DNA of 64,000 nucleotides from G958296245 sp965262055 (GCA_965262055.1 CBDHEI010000002.1:372001-436000); one strand, 5' to 3'; numbered from the stretch's first letter, positions 43,433-52,490 are shown. Numbers and translations: made by a program. The notes: a model not told the origin generated them from the sequence alone.

Positions 43433-43624
43433 AGTCAAAGGGTTCTGATCCCGTCGGCGAGAGGTCCAGAGGTGATGCCATCCCGTTGCACCTCTCGCAG
43501 CGAATCGACCATGAATCGCCCCGTTTTGGTTGGATTGCCGTGGAGAAGTTGCAAACTACCGGGCCGTTGATTCAAAAAACGCACAGTTCGGGCACAAAGA
43601 GGCCGAATTTAGTGGTAAATAGCC
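43433..43624 (+). promoter_or_regulatory. CRISPR leader
   Basis: 192 bp between cas2 and the first repeat. It contains an imperfect inverted repeat (CGGCGAGAGGTCCAGAGGTG / CACCTCTCGCAGCG) and becomes A/T-rich towards the array (TTCAAAAAACGCACAG; GAATTTAGTGGTAAATAG). Position at the cas2 side, with repeats oriented so that ATTGAAGC is the 3' end, marks it as the leader that drives pre-crRNA transcription and directs spacer integration. Confidence 0.7.
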
Positions 43625-44396
43625 CCTTCCATCGCTGAAAGGCGATGGCCCCATTGAAGCGCCAGATAGGGGTGAGGGTGCTGAGGATGTCGTCACCCTT
43701 CCATCGCTGAAAGGCGATGGCCCCATTGAAGCTGGATAGCAAGGCTAACTTCTCCCACCCAGGTAAGACGGCCTTCCATCGCTGAAAGGCGATGGCCCCA
43801 TTGAAGCAGCCCAACCCCGCGCGCTGGCCCGGGTGACACCTTGGAGGCCTTCCATCGCTGAAAGGCGATGGCCCCATTGAAGCCGGAAGCGGACAAGACA
43901 GAGCTCCTGGAGGTTGGCGACCTTCCATCGCTGAAAGGCGATGGCCCCATTGAAGCCCGATGAGTCGCCGCCACCTTCTCCACCACTTCATCCTTCCATC
44001 GCTGAAAGGCGATGGCCCCATTGAAGCCCGACCTACTGGCTCCGACAGATGAGCGGTCGGTGCTCCTTCCATCGCTGAAAGGCGATGGCCCCATTGAAGC
44101 AAGCCTGGTATCAGATCAGCAAGCACGACCGGCACACTCCTTCCATCGCTGAAAGGCGATGGCCCCATTGAAGCGCGGTGTGCGACGGGTGGCAATAGTC
44201 CGTTTGGGGCGCCTTCCATCGCTGAAAGGCGATGGCCCCATTGAAGCAATCTGGGCGGCGATGGTGTAGGAGTTGGGGTGCACTAGGACCTTCCATCGCT
44301 GAAAGGCGATGGCCCCATTGAAGCGGGCGGATGCGTTCGTTCGTTCCGAGTCATTAAAAGCCTTCCATCGCTGAAAGGCGATGGCCCCATTGAAGC
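43625..44396 (+). CRISPR. CRISPR array, leader-proximal part: 11 repeats, 10 spacers
   Basis: Eleven identical 36-bp repeats start at 43625, 43697, 43772, 43848, 43921, 43992, 44065, 44139, 44212, 44289 and 44361. Each begins CCTTCCATCGC, has the 7-bp stem CCATCGC/GCGATGG around TGAAAG, and ends CCCCATTGAAGC. Spacers are 36, 39, 40, 37, 35, 37, 38, 37, 41 and 36 bases. The last repeat is followed by a further 40-base spacer (44397-44436) that ends at the IS21 insertion, so the array continues at 49992. Type I-G by its operon. Confidence 0.99.
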
Positions 44397-44477
44397 TTTA
44401 GCAGCTGGGTCATCGGGGTTGACGGCGGATGGTGAACCTTGTCAACGCCGGATTAGATTTGACCCACTATCGCCGGG

Positions 44478-45302
44478 TTAGTATTGACCCACCCCTGGCT
44501 GTGATTTCGTGTTTTGGGTTTCCTCCGATGATGGATTGAGCAGCTGTTGAGAGGTCAACAGACCAGCCTGCCGCTTGTCCCTGAGCCTGTAGCTTTCACC
44601 GCGGATGTTGAGCACGTGGCTGTGGTGCAGCAGCCGGTCAAGGATGGCGGTGGCGATCACGGTGTCTCCGAGCAGCTCTCCCCACTCTGCGAAGCCCTTG
44701 TTGGATGTGAGGATGATGCTGCCCCTCTCGTATCTGGCCGAGATCAGGCTGAAGAAGGCGGTGGCGGCGTCGCGGTCGTAGGGCCAGATGCCGAACTCGT
44801 CAACGATGAGCACCTTCGGAGCCAGGTAGACTCTCATGCGTCGGTCCAGCCGGTGCTCGGCCCGGGCTTTCCTCAGGTCCTCCATCAGGTCGTAGGCTCG
44901 CACGAAGTAGGCCCCGTACCCGTTCTCGATGGACCGTAGGGCCAGGGCCACTGCCAGGTGTGTCTTGCCCACTCCCGGAGGACCCAACAGCAGGAGATTG
45001 GTCGCCTCGGCAACGAAGGCAAGGCTGGTCAGCTCCCTGACTTGGCGCTCGTCGATGGAGGGCTGGAAGGCGAAGTCGAACTGCTCCAGGGTACGCCGGA
45101 AGGGCAGGTGGGCCATCCGTGTCCTGGTGGTCAGATACCGCTCTCTGCGGGCCGCCACCTCGATACCCAGCAGGTCCGCCAGCATGTCGGGGTACGGCAT
45201 CTGCTTACTGGCGGCCGCGTCGAGTCTGCTGTCGAGCACCTCGACAGCCTCAGTCAGCCCCAGGCTCTCCATGTACTGACGCGCCTGCTCCAGGGCGATC
45301 AT
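44478..45302 (-). CDS. istB: IS21 transposition helper ATPase IstB
   Basis: 274-residue AAA+ ATPase of the IstB/DnaC type: LTSLAFVAEATNLLLLGPPGVGKTHLAVAL (Walker A), KVLIVDEFGIWPY (Walker B), ARYERGSIILTSNKGFAEWGELLGDTVIATAILDRLLHHSHVLNIRGESYRL (sensor and conserved IstB tail). It helps IstA choose and bend the target DNA. The start overlaps the istA stop in ATGA. It appears intact. Confidence 0.95.
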   Translation of the reverse strand: MIALEQARQYMESLGLTEAVEVLDSRLDAAASKQMPYPDMLADLLGIEVAARRERYLTTRTRMAHLPFRRTLEQFDFAFQPSIDERQVRELTSLAFVAEATNLLLLGPPGVGKTHLAVALALRSIENGYGAYFVRAYDLMEDLRKARAEHRLDRRMRVYLAPKVLIVDEFGIWPYDRDAATAFFSLISARYERGSIILTSNKGFAEWGELLGDTVIATAILDRLLHHSHVLNIRGESYRLRDKRQAGLLTSQQLLNPSSEETQNTKSQPGVGQY

Positions 45303-46516
45303 CTCACACCCCCTGCCGCCGCCAACTCGTACACTTCCAGGGACCGACGCTCTACCTCGCCTGCCGACACCTGAACCGCTACGGCCTCCCTCCTGGGACC
45401 CTCATCCCCGTTGACCAGCCCGGCCCACTGGCCCGGCAGCGTCAACCGCTGCCCTCGCCTGTGTGCCCTCGGATGCACCGCCAGCCGGTCGGAGCCCAAC
45501 CATATCTCCACCGTCCCGGACCCCAGCCCCACCTGCACAGTCCTGCCTGCCCACGACCACGGTACGCCGTACCACGCGCCGTCCCAATGCACGTACCCGT
45601 CACGGCCCACCTTCCGCTCCTCTCGAAGATACGGCGCCAGACCGGACCGCTCAGGCAGAGCCAGCATGTGCGCCCGTTCCTTCGCAAGCAGCACCTTCGG
45701 CCGCTGCATCGTCGTCCCGTGCACACGCTCGTTCGCCACCGTCTCGCACCACTCCATACCCTGCCTGTTCATCTCCGCGTCGTCGCTGAACCGGACAGTG
45801 GGCCACAGGTTGCGGCGAACGTACTTCACCCCGCTCTCAACCTTACCCTTCGTCTGAGCACGGTACGGTCGGCACAACCTCATCTCGAAGCCGACCCGCA
45901 GCGCAAAGTCCAGCATCCGGCTGTTCCACTCGGGACGACCGGCATCGTCGCGCCCCAACACCACCACCTTCGCGTTGTCGTACAGACATCGGCGAGGCAC
46001 GCCGCCGAAGTACTCGAACGCATTGACGTGACAGCGCATGAAGGTCGCGACGTCGGCACGGCGTACGAACTCCACGTAGATGGCCCGAGACCAGCCCAGC
46101 ACCATCACGAACGCCCACACTCGGCGCTTGCGACCGTCCTGTGCGACGTACGCCAAGCTCCCCCAGTCGACCTGAGCCTGCTCACCGGGACCAGTCTCGA
46201 ACCTCACCGTCGCTCGAGGCTGCCGGCGGCGACGGCGCGGCTGAACGTAGTCCTTCAGGATCGTGTACCCGCCTCTGTATCCTCGGACACGCAGCTCACG
46301 CAGCAACACCACGCAGTTGTCCAGACCTTCAGACAGGCGACCGTCGATGTACTCTGCGTACGGGTCCAGCTTGGATGCCCGGCGACGCCTCGCCTTCTCC
46401 CTCGGCACTCCCGGCGACCTCAGATACCTGCGCACCGAGTTCCGAGACACTCCCAGCTCCCGCGCGATCCCACGGATCGACCTACCCTCACCCTTCAACT
46501 CGTACAGCTCTTTCAC
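45299..46516 (-). CDS. istA: IS21 transposase IstA
   Basis: 405 residues from GTG 46516 (AGAGGAGGGACA directly upstream); a GTG at 46552 would add 12 residues but has no ribosome binding site. HTH at the start: KGEGRSIRGIARELGVSRNSVRRYLRSP. The DDE integrase core has D in GEQAQVDWGSL, D in RRCLYDNAKVVV and E in AQTKGKVESGVKYV, followed by the Mu-transposase C-terminal beta barrel (YVHWDGAWYGVPWSWAGRTVQV). It appears intact. Its element, however, has a broken right end, so it may no longer be able to move. Confidence 0.94.
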   Translation of the reverse strand: MKELYELKGEGRSIRGIARELGVSRNSVRRYLRSPGVPREKARRRRASKLDPYAEYIDGRLSEGLDNCVVLLRELRVRGYRGGYTILKDYVQPRRRRRQPRATVRFETGPGEQAQVDWGSLAYVAQDGRKRRVWAFVMVLGWSRAIYVEFVRRADVATFMRCHVNAFEYFGGVPRRCLYDNAKVVVLGRDDAGRPEWNSRMLDFALRVGFEMRLCRPYRAQTKGKVESGVKYVRRNLWPTVRFSDDAEMNRQGMEWCETVANERVHGTTMQRPKVLLAKERAHMLALPERSGLAPYLREERKVGRDGYVHWDGAWYGVPWSWAGRTVQVGLGSGTVEIWLGSDRLAVHPRAHRRGQRLTLPGQWAGLVNGDEGPRREAVAVQVSAGEVERRSLEVYELAAAGGVR

Positions 46517-46643
46517 TGTCCCTCCTCTTAGCAATCTGTTCGGCACCTCCACGTCGGGATTCTCCCAACGCTAAGGTGCGCTCTGCTAAGGGGTGGGTCA
46601 ATTCCATTCCGGCGCTACTGGGTCATTCTTACACCGGCGGTGA

Positions 46644-48287
46644 TGTAACTGCTCAGCGATTATGTCCTCGCTAACTGTCAAGCGAAAATGTCCGCATGAA
46701 GGAGCATGTGACATTGACGCAGAGAGAGCAGACAAGGCTTCAGGTTCTCAACAGTTTGATGGCGGACCATATGACCACGGAGCAGGCAGCGACTTTGATG
46801 GGAGTGAGCGCGCGCCACACCAGGCGTATTCTGGCGGCCTACAGCAAGGAGGGAGCAGCCGCACTCGCTCACGGCAATCGAGGTCGCAGACCGGCCAACG
46901 CTACATCGGACCCGTTGGCGACCGACGTGGTGGTCCTGGCGCGGACCCGATACGCGGGAGTCAACCACACGCACCTGAGCGAGTTGCTGAGGGAGCGAGA
47001 GGGCATAGACATCGGTCGTAACACGTTGCGCAAGATACTGACTGACGCCGGTATGAACAGTCCTCGCCGTCGCAGGCCGCCGAAGCATCGTGTTCGACGG
47101 CAGCGGATGACTCGCGAGGGAATGCTGATACAGATCGACGGCAGCTACCACAGATGGCTGGGAGAAGATGGCCCCCAGTTCACGCTACTGCTGGCGGTCG
47201 ACGACGCTACTGGCTGTGTCGTCAATGCCCTGTTCTGCGAGCAGGAGAACACCCGCAGCTACTTACTGCTGATGCGGGATCTGATACGGAGCTACGGCAT
47301 ACCGCTCGCACTCTATTCAGACCGCCATGGCGTCTTCAAGCACACGCCGCCGTCGGAGACCGCCGCCGCTCCCACCCAGTTCTCGCGCGCTATGGGTGAG
47401 ATCGGCGTACAGCTGATATTCGCACGGTCTCCACAAGCCAAAGGCCGCGTGGAACGCACCGCGGGCACGCTCCAGGACAGATTGGTCACGGAGATGAGAC
47501 TCGCAGGCGCGACCACCATCGAAGACGCCAACCGCGTGCTCAACGACTTCCTGCCCCGCTTCAATGAACGCTTTCGTGTGCCGCCGGAGAACGCAGACAC
47601 CGCGTATCGGGTCCCAGACCCGGGGATGTGCCTGGACACAGTCCTATGCCTGAAGTACAGGCGCAGGGTTGGCAGGGACAACACGGTGAAATACCGCTGG
47701 CGCACCCTGCAGTTGCTTCCCGACAAGTCTCGGCCGAGCTATGCCGGGTCGGTGGTGGAAGTACTCGAGGGGCTGGACGGCCGACTGGCAGTGCAACACG
47801 AAGGGCGTACCGTCGCCTCCCAGCAAGCACCTCCACGGCCCAGTGTCCTGCGCAGCTTCGACACGCGGACCGTGCACACGGCTGGTCCCAGCCGCTACAC
47901 CAACGGTGTCACCAGGAGGTCGGAGGACGCGGTGGCGTCAATGGGCACAATGCTCGTAGTGGACAGACTCCGCGACGATGCCGACCACAACGGCGCCGCA
48001 AGAGTTCGCAGGACTGCGACTCCGCGATCCAGAAAGCCCACCCCACTTCAGACGGCGAGATGGAAGGCGGTCCAGAAGGCGAAGCGCAAGGGGCTGTCCA
48101 TCCGTGGGATCGCCCGGGAACTGAGCATACACAGAGACACCGTGAGGAAGTACATCGATGCCGAAAGCCCACCCATGTCGCCCGCCCGCGCAACGTCGGC
48201 AGTGCCTTAATCTGCTAGCATGGCAATCTACTTAGAGGACATTTTCCCTTGACACTTAAGCGGACATAATCGCTGAGCGTCGACACC
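46644..48287 (+). mobile_element. IS1202/ISNCY-type element, copy 1
   Basis: 1644 bp. The left end TGTAACTGCTCAGCGATTAT and the inverted right end TGTCGACGCTCAGCGATTAT are long imperfect terminal repeats that continue with TGTCC, TGTCAAG and GAAAATGTCC blocks (~50 bp). The left flank GGTGA (46639-46643) is matched not at its own right end but after copy 2 (49984-49988). It lies inside the right inverted repeat of the IS21 element. Confidence 0.88.
46696..48210 (+). CDS. ISNCY/IS1202-type transposase, copy 1
   Basis: 504 residues. HTH at the N-terminus (LMADHMTTEQAATLMGVSARHTRRILAAY) and a second HTH (LSELLREREGIDIGRNTLRKILTDAGM). An rve-type DDE core has D in LIQIDGSYHRWLGEDGPQFTLLLAVDDATG, D in LALYSDRHGVFK and E in SPQAKGRVERTAGTLQDRL. 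The C-terminal HTH is KGLSIRGIARELSIHRDTVRKYI. The DGSxHxWL and YSDRHGxF strings are the ISNCY hallmark. It is identical in sequence to copy 2, including start context (ATG 46696, GTCCGC upstream). Confidence 0.93.
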   Translation: MKEHVTLTQREQTRLQVLNSLMADHMTTEQAATLMGVSARHTRRILAAYSKEGAAALAHGNRGRRPANATSDPLATDVVVLARTRYAGVNHTHLSELLREREGIDIGRNTLRKILTDAGMNSPRRRRPPKHRVRRQRMTREGMLIQIDGSYHRWLGEDGPQFTLLLAVDDATGCVVNALFCEQENTRSYLLLMRDLIRSYGIPLALYSDRHGVFKHTPPSETAAAPTQFSRAMGEIGVQLIFARSPQAKGRVERTAGTLQDRLVTEMRLAGATTIEDANRVLNDFLPRFNERFRVPPENADTAYRVPDPGMCLDTVLCLKYRRRVGRDNTVKYRWRTLQLLPDKSRPSYAGSVVEVLEGLDGRLAVQHEGRTVASQQAPPRPSVLRSFDTRTVHTAGPSRYTNGVTRRSEDAVASMGTMLVVDRLRDDADHNGAARVRRTATPRSRKPTPLQTARWKAVQKAKRKGLSIRGIARELSIHRDTVRKYIDAESPPMSPARATSAVP

Positions 48288-48339
48288 ACTCCCGGACGCT
48301 CACCCCCGCCTCGCCGGTCCATTATTACTCCGCCCTTTA
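48288..48339. other. 52-bp linker between the two tandem elements
   Basis: A unique sequence between copy 1 (ends ...GTCGACACC) and copy 2 (starts TGTAAC). It is neither CRISPR repeat nor IS21 sequence, so it was carried in with the pair from elsewhere, probably as former flanking DNA of one copy. Confidence 0.7.
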
Positions 48340-49983
48340 TGTAACTGCTCAGCGATTATGTCCTCGCTAACTGTCAAGCGAAAATGTCCGCATGAAGGAG
48401 CATGTGACATTGACGCAGAGAGAGCAGACAAGGCTTCAGGTTCTCAACAGTTTGATGGCGGACCATATGACCACGGAGCAGGCAGCGACTTTGATGGGAG
48501 TGAGCGCGCGCCACACCAGGCGTATTCTGGCGGCCTACAGCAAGGAGGGAGCAGCCGCACTCGCTCACGGCAATCGAGGTCGCAGACCGGCCAACGCTAC
48601 ATCGGACCCGTTGGCGACCGACGTGGTGGTCCTGGCGCGGACCCGATACGCGGGAGTCAACCACACGCACCTGAGCGAGTTGCTGAGGGAGCGAGAGGGC
48701 ATAGACATCGGTCGTAACACGTTGCGCAAGATACTGACTGACGCCGGTATGAACAGTCCTCGCCGTCGCAGGCCGCCGAAGCATCGTGTTCGACGGCAGC
48801 GGATGACTCGCGAGGGAATGCTGATACAGATCGACGGCAGCTACCACAGATGGCTGGGAGAAGATGGCCCCCAGTTCACGCTACTGCTGGCGGTCGACGA
48901 CGCTACTGGCTGTGTCGTCAATGCCCTGTTCTGCGAGCAGGAGAACACCCGCAGCTACTTACTGCTGATGCGGGATCTGATACGGAGCTACGGCATACCG
49001 CTCGCACTCTATTCAGACCGCCATGGCGTCTTCAAGCACACGCCGCCGTCGGAGACCGCCGCCGCTCCCACCCAGTTCTCGCGCGCTATGGGTGAGATCG
49101 GCGTACAGCTGATATTCGCACGGTCTCCACAAGCCAAAGGCCGCGTGGAACGCACCGCGGGCACGCTCCAGGACAGATTGGTCACGGAGATGAGACTCGC
49201 AGGCGCGACCACCATCGAAGACGCCAACCGCGTGCTCAACGACTTCCTGCCCCGCTTCAATGAACGCTTTCGTGTGCCGCCGGAGAACGCAGACACCGCG
49301 TATCGGGTCCCAGACCCGGGGATGTGCCTGGACACAGTCCTATGCCTGAAGTACAGGCGCAGGGTTGGCAGGGACAACACGGTGAAATACCGCTGGCGCA
49401 CCCTGCAGTTGCTTCCCGACAAGTCTCGGCCGAGCTATGCCGGGTCGGTGGTGGAAGTACTCGAGGGGCTGGACGGCCGACTGGCAGTGCAACACGAAGG
49501 GCGTACCGTCGCCTCCCAGCAAGCACCTCCACGGCCCAGTGTCCTGCGCAGCTTCGACACGCGGACCGTGCACACGGCTGGTCCCAGCCGCTACACCAAC
49601 GGTGTCACCAGGAGGTCGGAGGACGCGGTGGCGTCAATGGGCACAATGCTCGTAGTGGACAGACTCCGCGACGATGCCGACCACAACGGCGCCGCAAGAG
49701 TTCGCAGGACTGCGACTCCGCGATCCAGAAAGCCCACCCCACTTCAGACGGCGAGATGGAAGGCGGTCCAGAAGGCGAAGCGCAAGGGGCTGTCCATCCG
49801 TGGGATCGCCCGGGAACTGAGCATACACAGAGACACCGTGAGGAAGTACATCGATGCCGAAAGCCCACCCATGTCGCCCGCCCGCGCAACGTCGGCAGTG
49901 CCTTAATCTGCTAGCATGGCAATCTACTTAGAGGACATTTTCCCTTGACACTTAAGCGGACATAATCGCTGAGCGTCGACACC
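48340..49983 (+). mobile_element. IS1202/ISNCY-type element, copy 2
   Basis: 1644 bp, same length, orientation and, as far as read, same sequence as copy 1 (offset 1696 bp). The right end GACACC is followed by GGTGA (49984-49988), the duplicate of the five bases left of copy 1. The remaining CA (49989-49990) completes the broken IS21 right end. Confidence 0.88.
48392..49906 (+). CDS. ISNCY/IS1202-type transposase, copy 2
   Basis: 504 residues, identical to the transposase of copy 1 in length and sequence, with the same DDE residues (IDGSYH, YSDRHG, GRVERT) and the same three HTH regions. Identity of both copies implies very recent duplication or arrival as a pair. An assembly duplication is conceivable but is argued against by the unique 52-bp linker between the copies and by different outer flanks. 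Confidence 0.93.
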   Translation: MKEHVTLTQREQTRLQVLNSLMADHMTTEQAATLMGVSARHTRRILAAYSKEGAAALAHGNRGRRPANATSDPLATDVVVLARTRYAGVNHTHLSELLREREGIDIGRNTLRKILTDAGMNSPRRRRPPKHRVRRQRMTREGMLIQIDGSYHRWLGEDGPQFTLLLAVDDATGCVVNALFCEQENTRSYLLLMRDLIRSYGIPLALYSDRHGVFKHTPPSETAAAPTQFSRAMGEIGVQLIFARSPQAKGRVERTAGTLQDRLVTEMRLAGATTIEDANRVLNDFLPRFNERFRVPPENADTAYRVPDPGMCLDTVLCLKYRRRVGRDNTVKYRWRTLQLLPDKSRPSYAGSVVEVLEGLDGRLAVQHEGRTVASQQAPPRPSVLRSFDTRTVHTAGPSRYTNGVTRRSEDAVASMGTMLVVDRLRDDADHNGAARVRRTATPRSRKPTPLQTARWKAVQKAKRKGLSIRGIARELSIHRDTVRKYIDAESPPMSPARATSAVP

Positions 49984-49991
49984 GGTGACAA

Positions 49992-50973
49992 CCTTCCATC
50001 GCTGAAAGGCGATGGCCCCATTGAAGCATCTGGGGTATTATGATATTGGGGCTCTCAGGGGTCCCTTCCATCGCTGAAAGGCGATGGCCCCATTGAAGCG
50101 TTTCTGCCTGCGTCTGTGGTGCTCTTCTGGCAACGCTGCCTTCCATCGCTGAAAGGCGATGGCCCCATTGAAGCGATATTGAATAGACCCCCCATCGGCA
50201 ACGATCACGACACCTTCCATCGCTGAAAGGCGATGGCCCCATTGAAGCTAATGGAATATCGGGCGGCGTGGGTGGTCTTGCTGCCTTCCATCGCTGAAAG
50301 GCGATGGCCCCATTGAAGCACCGAGAGCCAACACAATCACCGATGAGAAGACGTACCAACCTTCCATCGCTGAAAGGCGATGGCCCCATTGAAGCTACTG
50401 CCTAACTTCGGCAGCGCCCCGTACCTCTACCACCCTTCCATCGCTGAAAGGCGATGGCCCCATTGAAGCCCGGCGCCGGTAGCACCAGCAACCAGGATGA
50501 CCCCCCTTCCATCGCTGAAAGGCGATGGCCCCATTGAAGCATCTTCATGGTCGTCGGGCTTGCCATCGCCCCAACGACCTTCCATCGCTGAAAGGCGATG
50601 GCCCCATTGAAGCGTCGAAATGGTTCAGGAGTACCCGCCCGTCTTCTTCGACCTTCCATCGCTGAAAGGCGATGGCCCCATTGAAGCCGAAGTAACGAGC
50701 GTTGGCTAACGATCGCGATGGACCTTCCATCGCTGAAAGGCGATGGCCCCATTGAAGCCGCGTCCCTTCCTTCTCCCACGTCTTCCGCGCTTCCCTTCCA
50801 TCGCTGAAAGGCGATGGCCCCATTGAAGCCAACTTCGACGGTCTTCAACGATATCCAAACCCTACACCTTCCATCGCTGAAAGGCGATGGCCCCATTGAA
50901 GCTCCTGCCCCTGCTTCAAAGTCTCTAGGGCAGACAACCTTCCATCGCTGAAAGGCGATGGCCCCATTGAAGC
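49992..50973 (+). CRISPR. CRISPR array, leader-distal part: 14 repeats, 13 spacers
   Basis: Fourteen 36-bp repeats of the same sequence and orientation as the first block start at 49992, 50064, 50139, 50213, 50284, 50360, 50434, 50505, 50578, 50652, 50723, 50794, 50867 and 50938. Spacers are 35-40 bases. The first repeat follows the IS21 right end and its ACCT duplication directly, with no leader of its own. Even the terminal repeat at 50938-50973 appears undegraded. These older spacers now depend on transcription passing through about 5.5 kb of insertions. Confidence 0.98.
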
Positions 50974-51416
50974 TGTAACGCCACCATCGAGGCGCCCAGC
51001 ACCATCGTCCCTTCCAGACCCAGCAGTTCGGCCTGTGCCTTTCGAACCGGTGCAAGCTCTGATAGACATGGGCAACATCAGGCCGTCCCCACGCACGTGG
51101 GGGGTGGAACCGGTTTATGATAGAATGGAAGAGGATGAGGGGCCAGCCGCGCGGTTCCCAGAGAACTGAAGATTCTCGACTTGTCCGTTTGGTGGCACCA
51201 ACCGTTACAATACAGGAATAGCTAGTCCTGTGTGCTTTGACAGGTTGCCCATCCACATTTCGAAGATAGTGGTATCTACCGTAAACCGTGGTGGGCCAAG
51301 GTTGACTGCTCCCATCCGGAGACAGCGGAGGCACCGGCGGAGCCCTCCAGGGTCGGCCATCCCTCCACAGACCCATCGAACGTCCGAGTTGCCGCCAAGC
51401 GTAGCACTTCCCCAGT
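50974..51416. other. Gap downstream of the array with few features
   Basis: 443 bp between the last repeat and the dehydrogenase stop. It contains an I-E-like repeat relic (51085-51112) and a small inverted repeat ACAGGA/TCCTGT near 51214-51232. No gene is supported. Confidence 0.4.
51085..51112 (+). repeat. Orphan type I-E-like CRISPR repeat relic
   Basis: One 28-bp unit opens GTCCCCACGCACGTGGGG and closes GGTGGAACCG. The CCCCAC/GTGGGG stem around GCAC and the closing (A)ACCG are those of type I-E repeats (for example the Thermus I-E form with GTCCCCACGC...GTGGGGATGGACCG), with one or two extra bases. No second unit is seen on either side and no type I-E cas gene is in the window. It may be a decayed array or a chance hairpin. 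Confidence 0.45.
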
Positions 51417-52490
51417 TCAGCCCTGGGGCGTCGCCGATCCTCTCCGGTTCGCCAGCGACCTCGGGGTCAGCTCGAAGAGTGGCTCCTCTCCCCGGAAGAA
51501 CCGCTCGAGCTCATCGACCATCAGGGTAAAGAAGCGCTGGTGGCTTGCCAGCGTCACCCCCGCTATGTGCGGGCTCAGGAAGGTGTTTGGGAGCCCAATG
51601 ATCTCACTGTCAGGTGGAATCGGCTCCGGGTCGAACACGTCCAGCCCCGCGACTATGTCTCCGCGCTTCAGGCGAGCTATGAGGGCGTCGCTGTCGACTA
51701 TGGCCCCACGCGACACGTTCACGAACACCGAGTTGGAAGGGATCATGTCCAGCTCGCGCCGGCCGATCATTCCCGCTGTGGCGGGCGTGAGGGGGGCCAG
51801 GCAGACGATGACATTGGACTTCGAGAGAACGTTCTCGAGCGAGGTCTTCACAACGCCTATCGCGTCCGGCATCTCGCTGGCCAAATAGGGATCGTAGACG
51901 CGAATGTCCACCTCGAACGGTCTCAGGTACTTGACCAGCCTGCGCCCGATGTGGCCGCATCCGATGAGTCCGACCCGTTTGCCGGATAGCTCACCGTGGA
52001 GGTATCCGAAGTCGTTGTGCGTGGACTGGGGGGCGTCTCCCGCGAGGATGCTACGGAAGCTTTCTCCCGCATTGCGGAGGGATATGAGAATCAGGGCAAG
52101 AGCCCATTCGGCAACTGGATAGGAGGAACCGTGGGTCGTATCGACGGTGCGGATGCCGCGCTCCCAGGCGGACTCCACGTCGATGCGGTAGGCGAACCTG
52201 TCTCCCTCCAGCTCGCCAATGATCTTGAGGTTGGGGGCGCCGTCCATGACTTCGGCGCTGATCATCGGGGAGCCGTGGGACACTACGACGCAGTCGACGC
52301 TTCCGACATGTTCGATCAGCCGCCTGATGGCGTCGGGGTCCTCATTCGGGCCGAACGAGGCACCGCCCTCCAGGTGCAGCCACTTCCAGTCCGCTATCGT
52401 GGAGAGCCGGTCTAGGTCCGCAGGCAGGAGGCTCTCGTCGCGCACCCGCTGGTTGGCTACGATCAGTGCCGTGTGTCGGGAAGCTGTCAT
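51417..52490 (-). CDS. D-isomer-specific 2-hydroxyacid dehydrogenase
   Basis: 357 residues. NAD-binding Rossmann part: GKRVGLIGCGHIGRRLVKYLRPF (GxGxxG at ~176-181) with the acidic strand end VYD200. The catalytic triad of the family is in place: R261 in NVSRGAIVDSDAL, E289 in GLDVFDPEP and H308 in LSPHIAG. The substrate is a D-2-hydroxy acid or phosphoglycerate-like compound, reduced or oxidised with NAD(P); specificity is not readable. Length is slightly above the usual 310-340. ATG 52490 is preceded by AAGGAG. It is a single gene lying outside the defence region. Confidence 0.92.
   Translation of the reverse strand: MTASRHTALIVANQRVRDESLLPADLDRLSTIADWKWLHLEGGASFGPNEDPDAIRRLIEHVGSVDCVVVSHGSPMISAEVMDGAPNLKIIGELEGDRFAYRIDVESAWERGIRTVDTTHGSSYPVAEWALALILISLRNAGESFRSILAGDAPQSTHNDFGYLHGELSGKRVGLIGCGHIGRRLVKYLRPFEVDIRVYDPYLASEMPDAIGVVKTSLENVLSKSNVIVCLAPLTPATAGMIGRRELDMIPSNSVFVNVSRGAIVDSDALIARLKRGDIVAGLDVFDPEPIPPDSEIIGLPNTFLSPHIAGVTLASHQRFFTLMVDELERFFRGEEPLFELTPRSLANRRGSATPQG

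Larger units (their letters stand above)
44440..49990 (-). mobile_element. IS21-family element inserted in the CRISPR array, itself interrupted
   Basis: The left end TGTCAACGCCGG starts at 44440. The right end reads CCGGCGGTGACA after removal of a second insertion: CCGGCGGTGA at 46634-46643 and CA at 49989-49990. Inner end repeats are TTGACCCACCCCT (left, near 44492) and AGGGGTGGGTCAA (right, near 46590), with a second TGACCCA copy at each end, as usual for IstA binding. The target duplication ACCT lies at 44436-44439 and 49991-49994. Without the inner insertion the element is 2206 bp and holds istA and istB on the minus strand. Confidence 0.9.

Noticed and set aside
43572..44296. Open frames on the minus strand across the CRISPR arrays (also 49952-51376)
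   Set aside because: Their repeated peptide units are translations of the 36-bp CRISPR repeat.
43661..50937. Self-targeting spacers
   Set aside because: No spacer was seen to match another part of the window by eye. A proper search was not possible, so this is not claimed either way.
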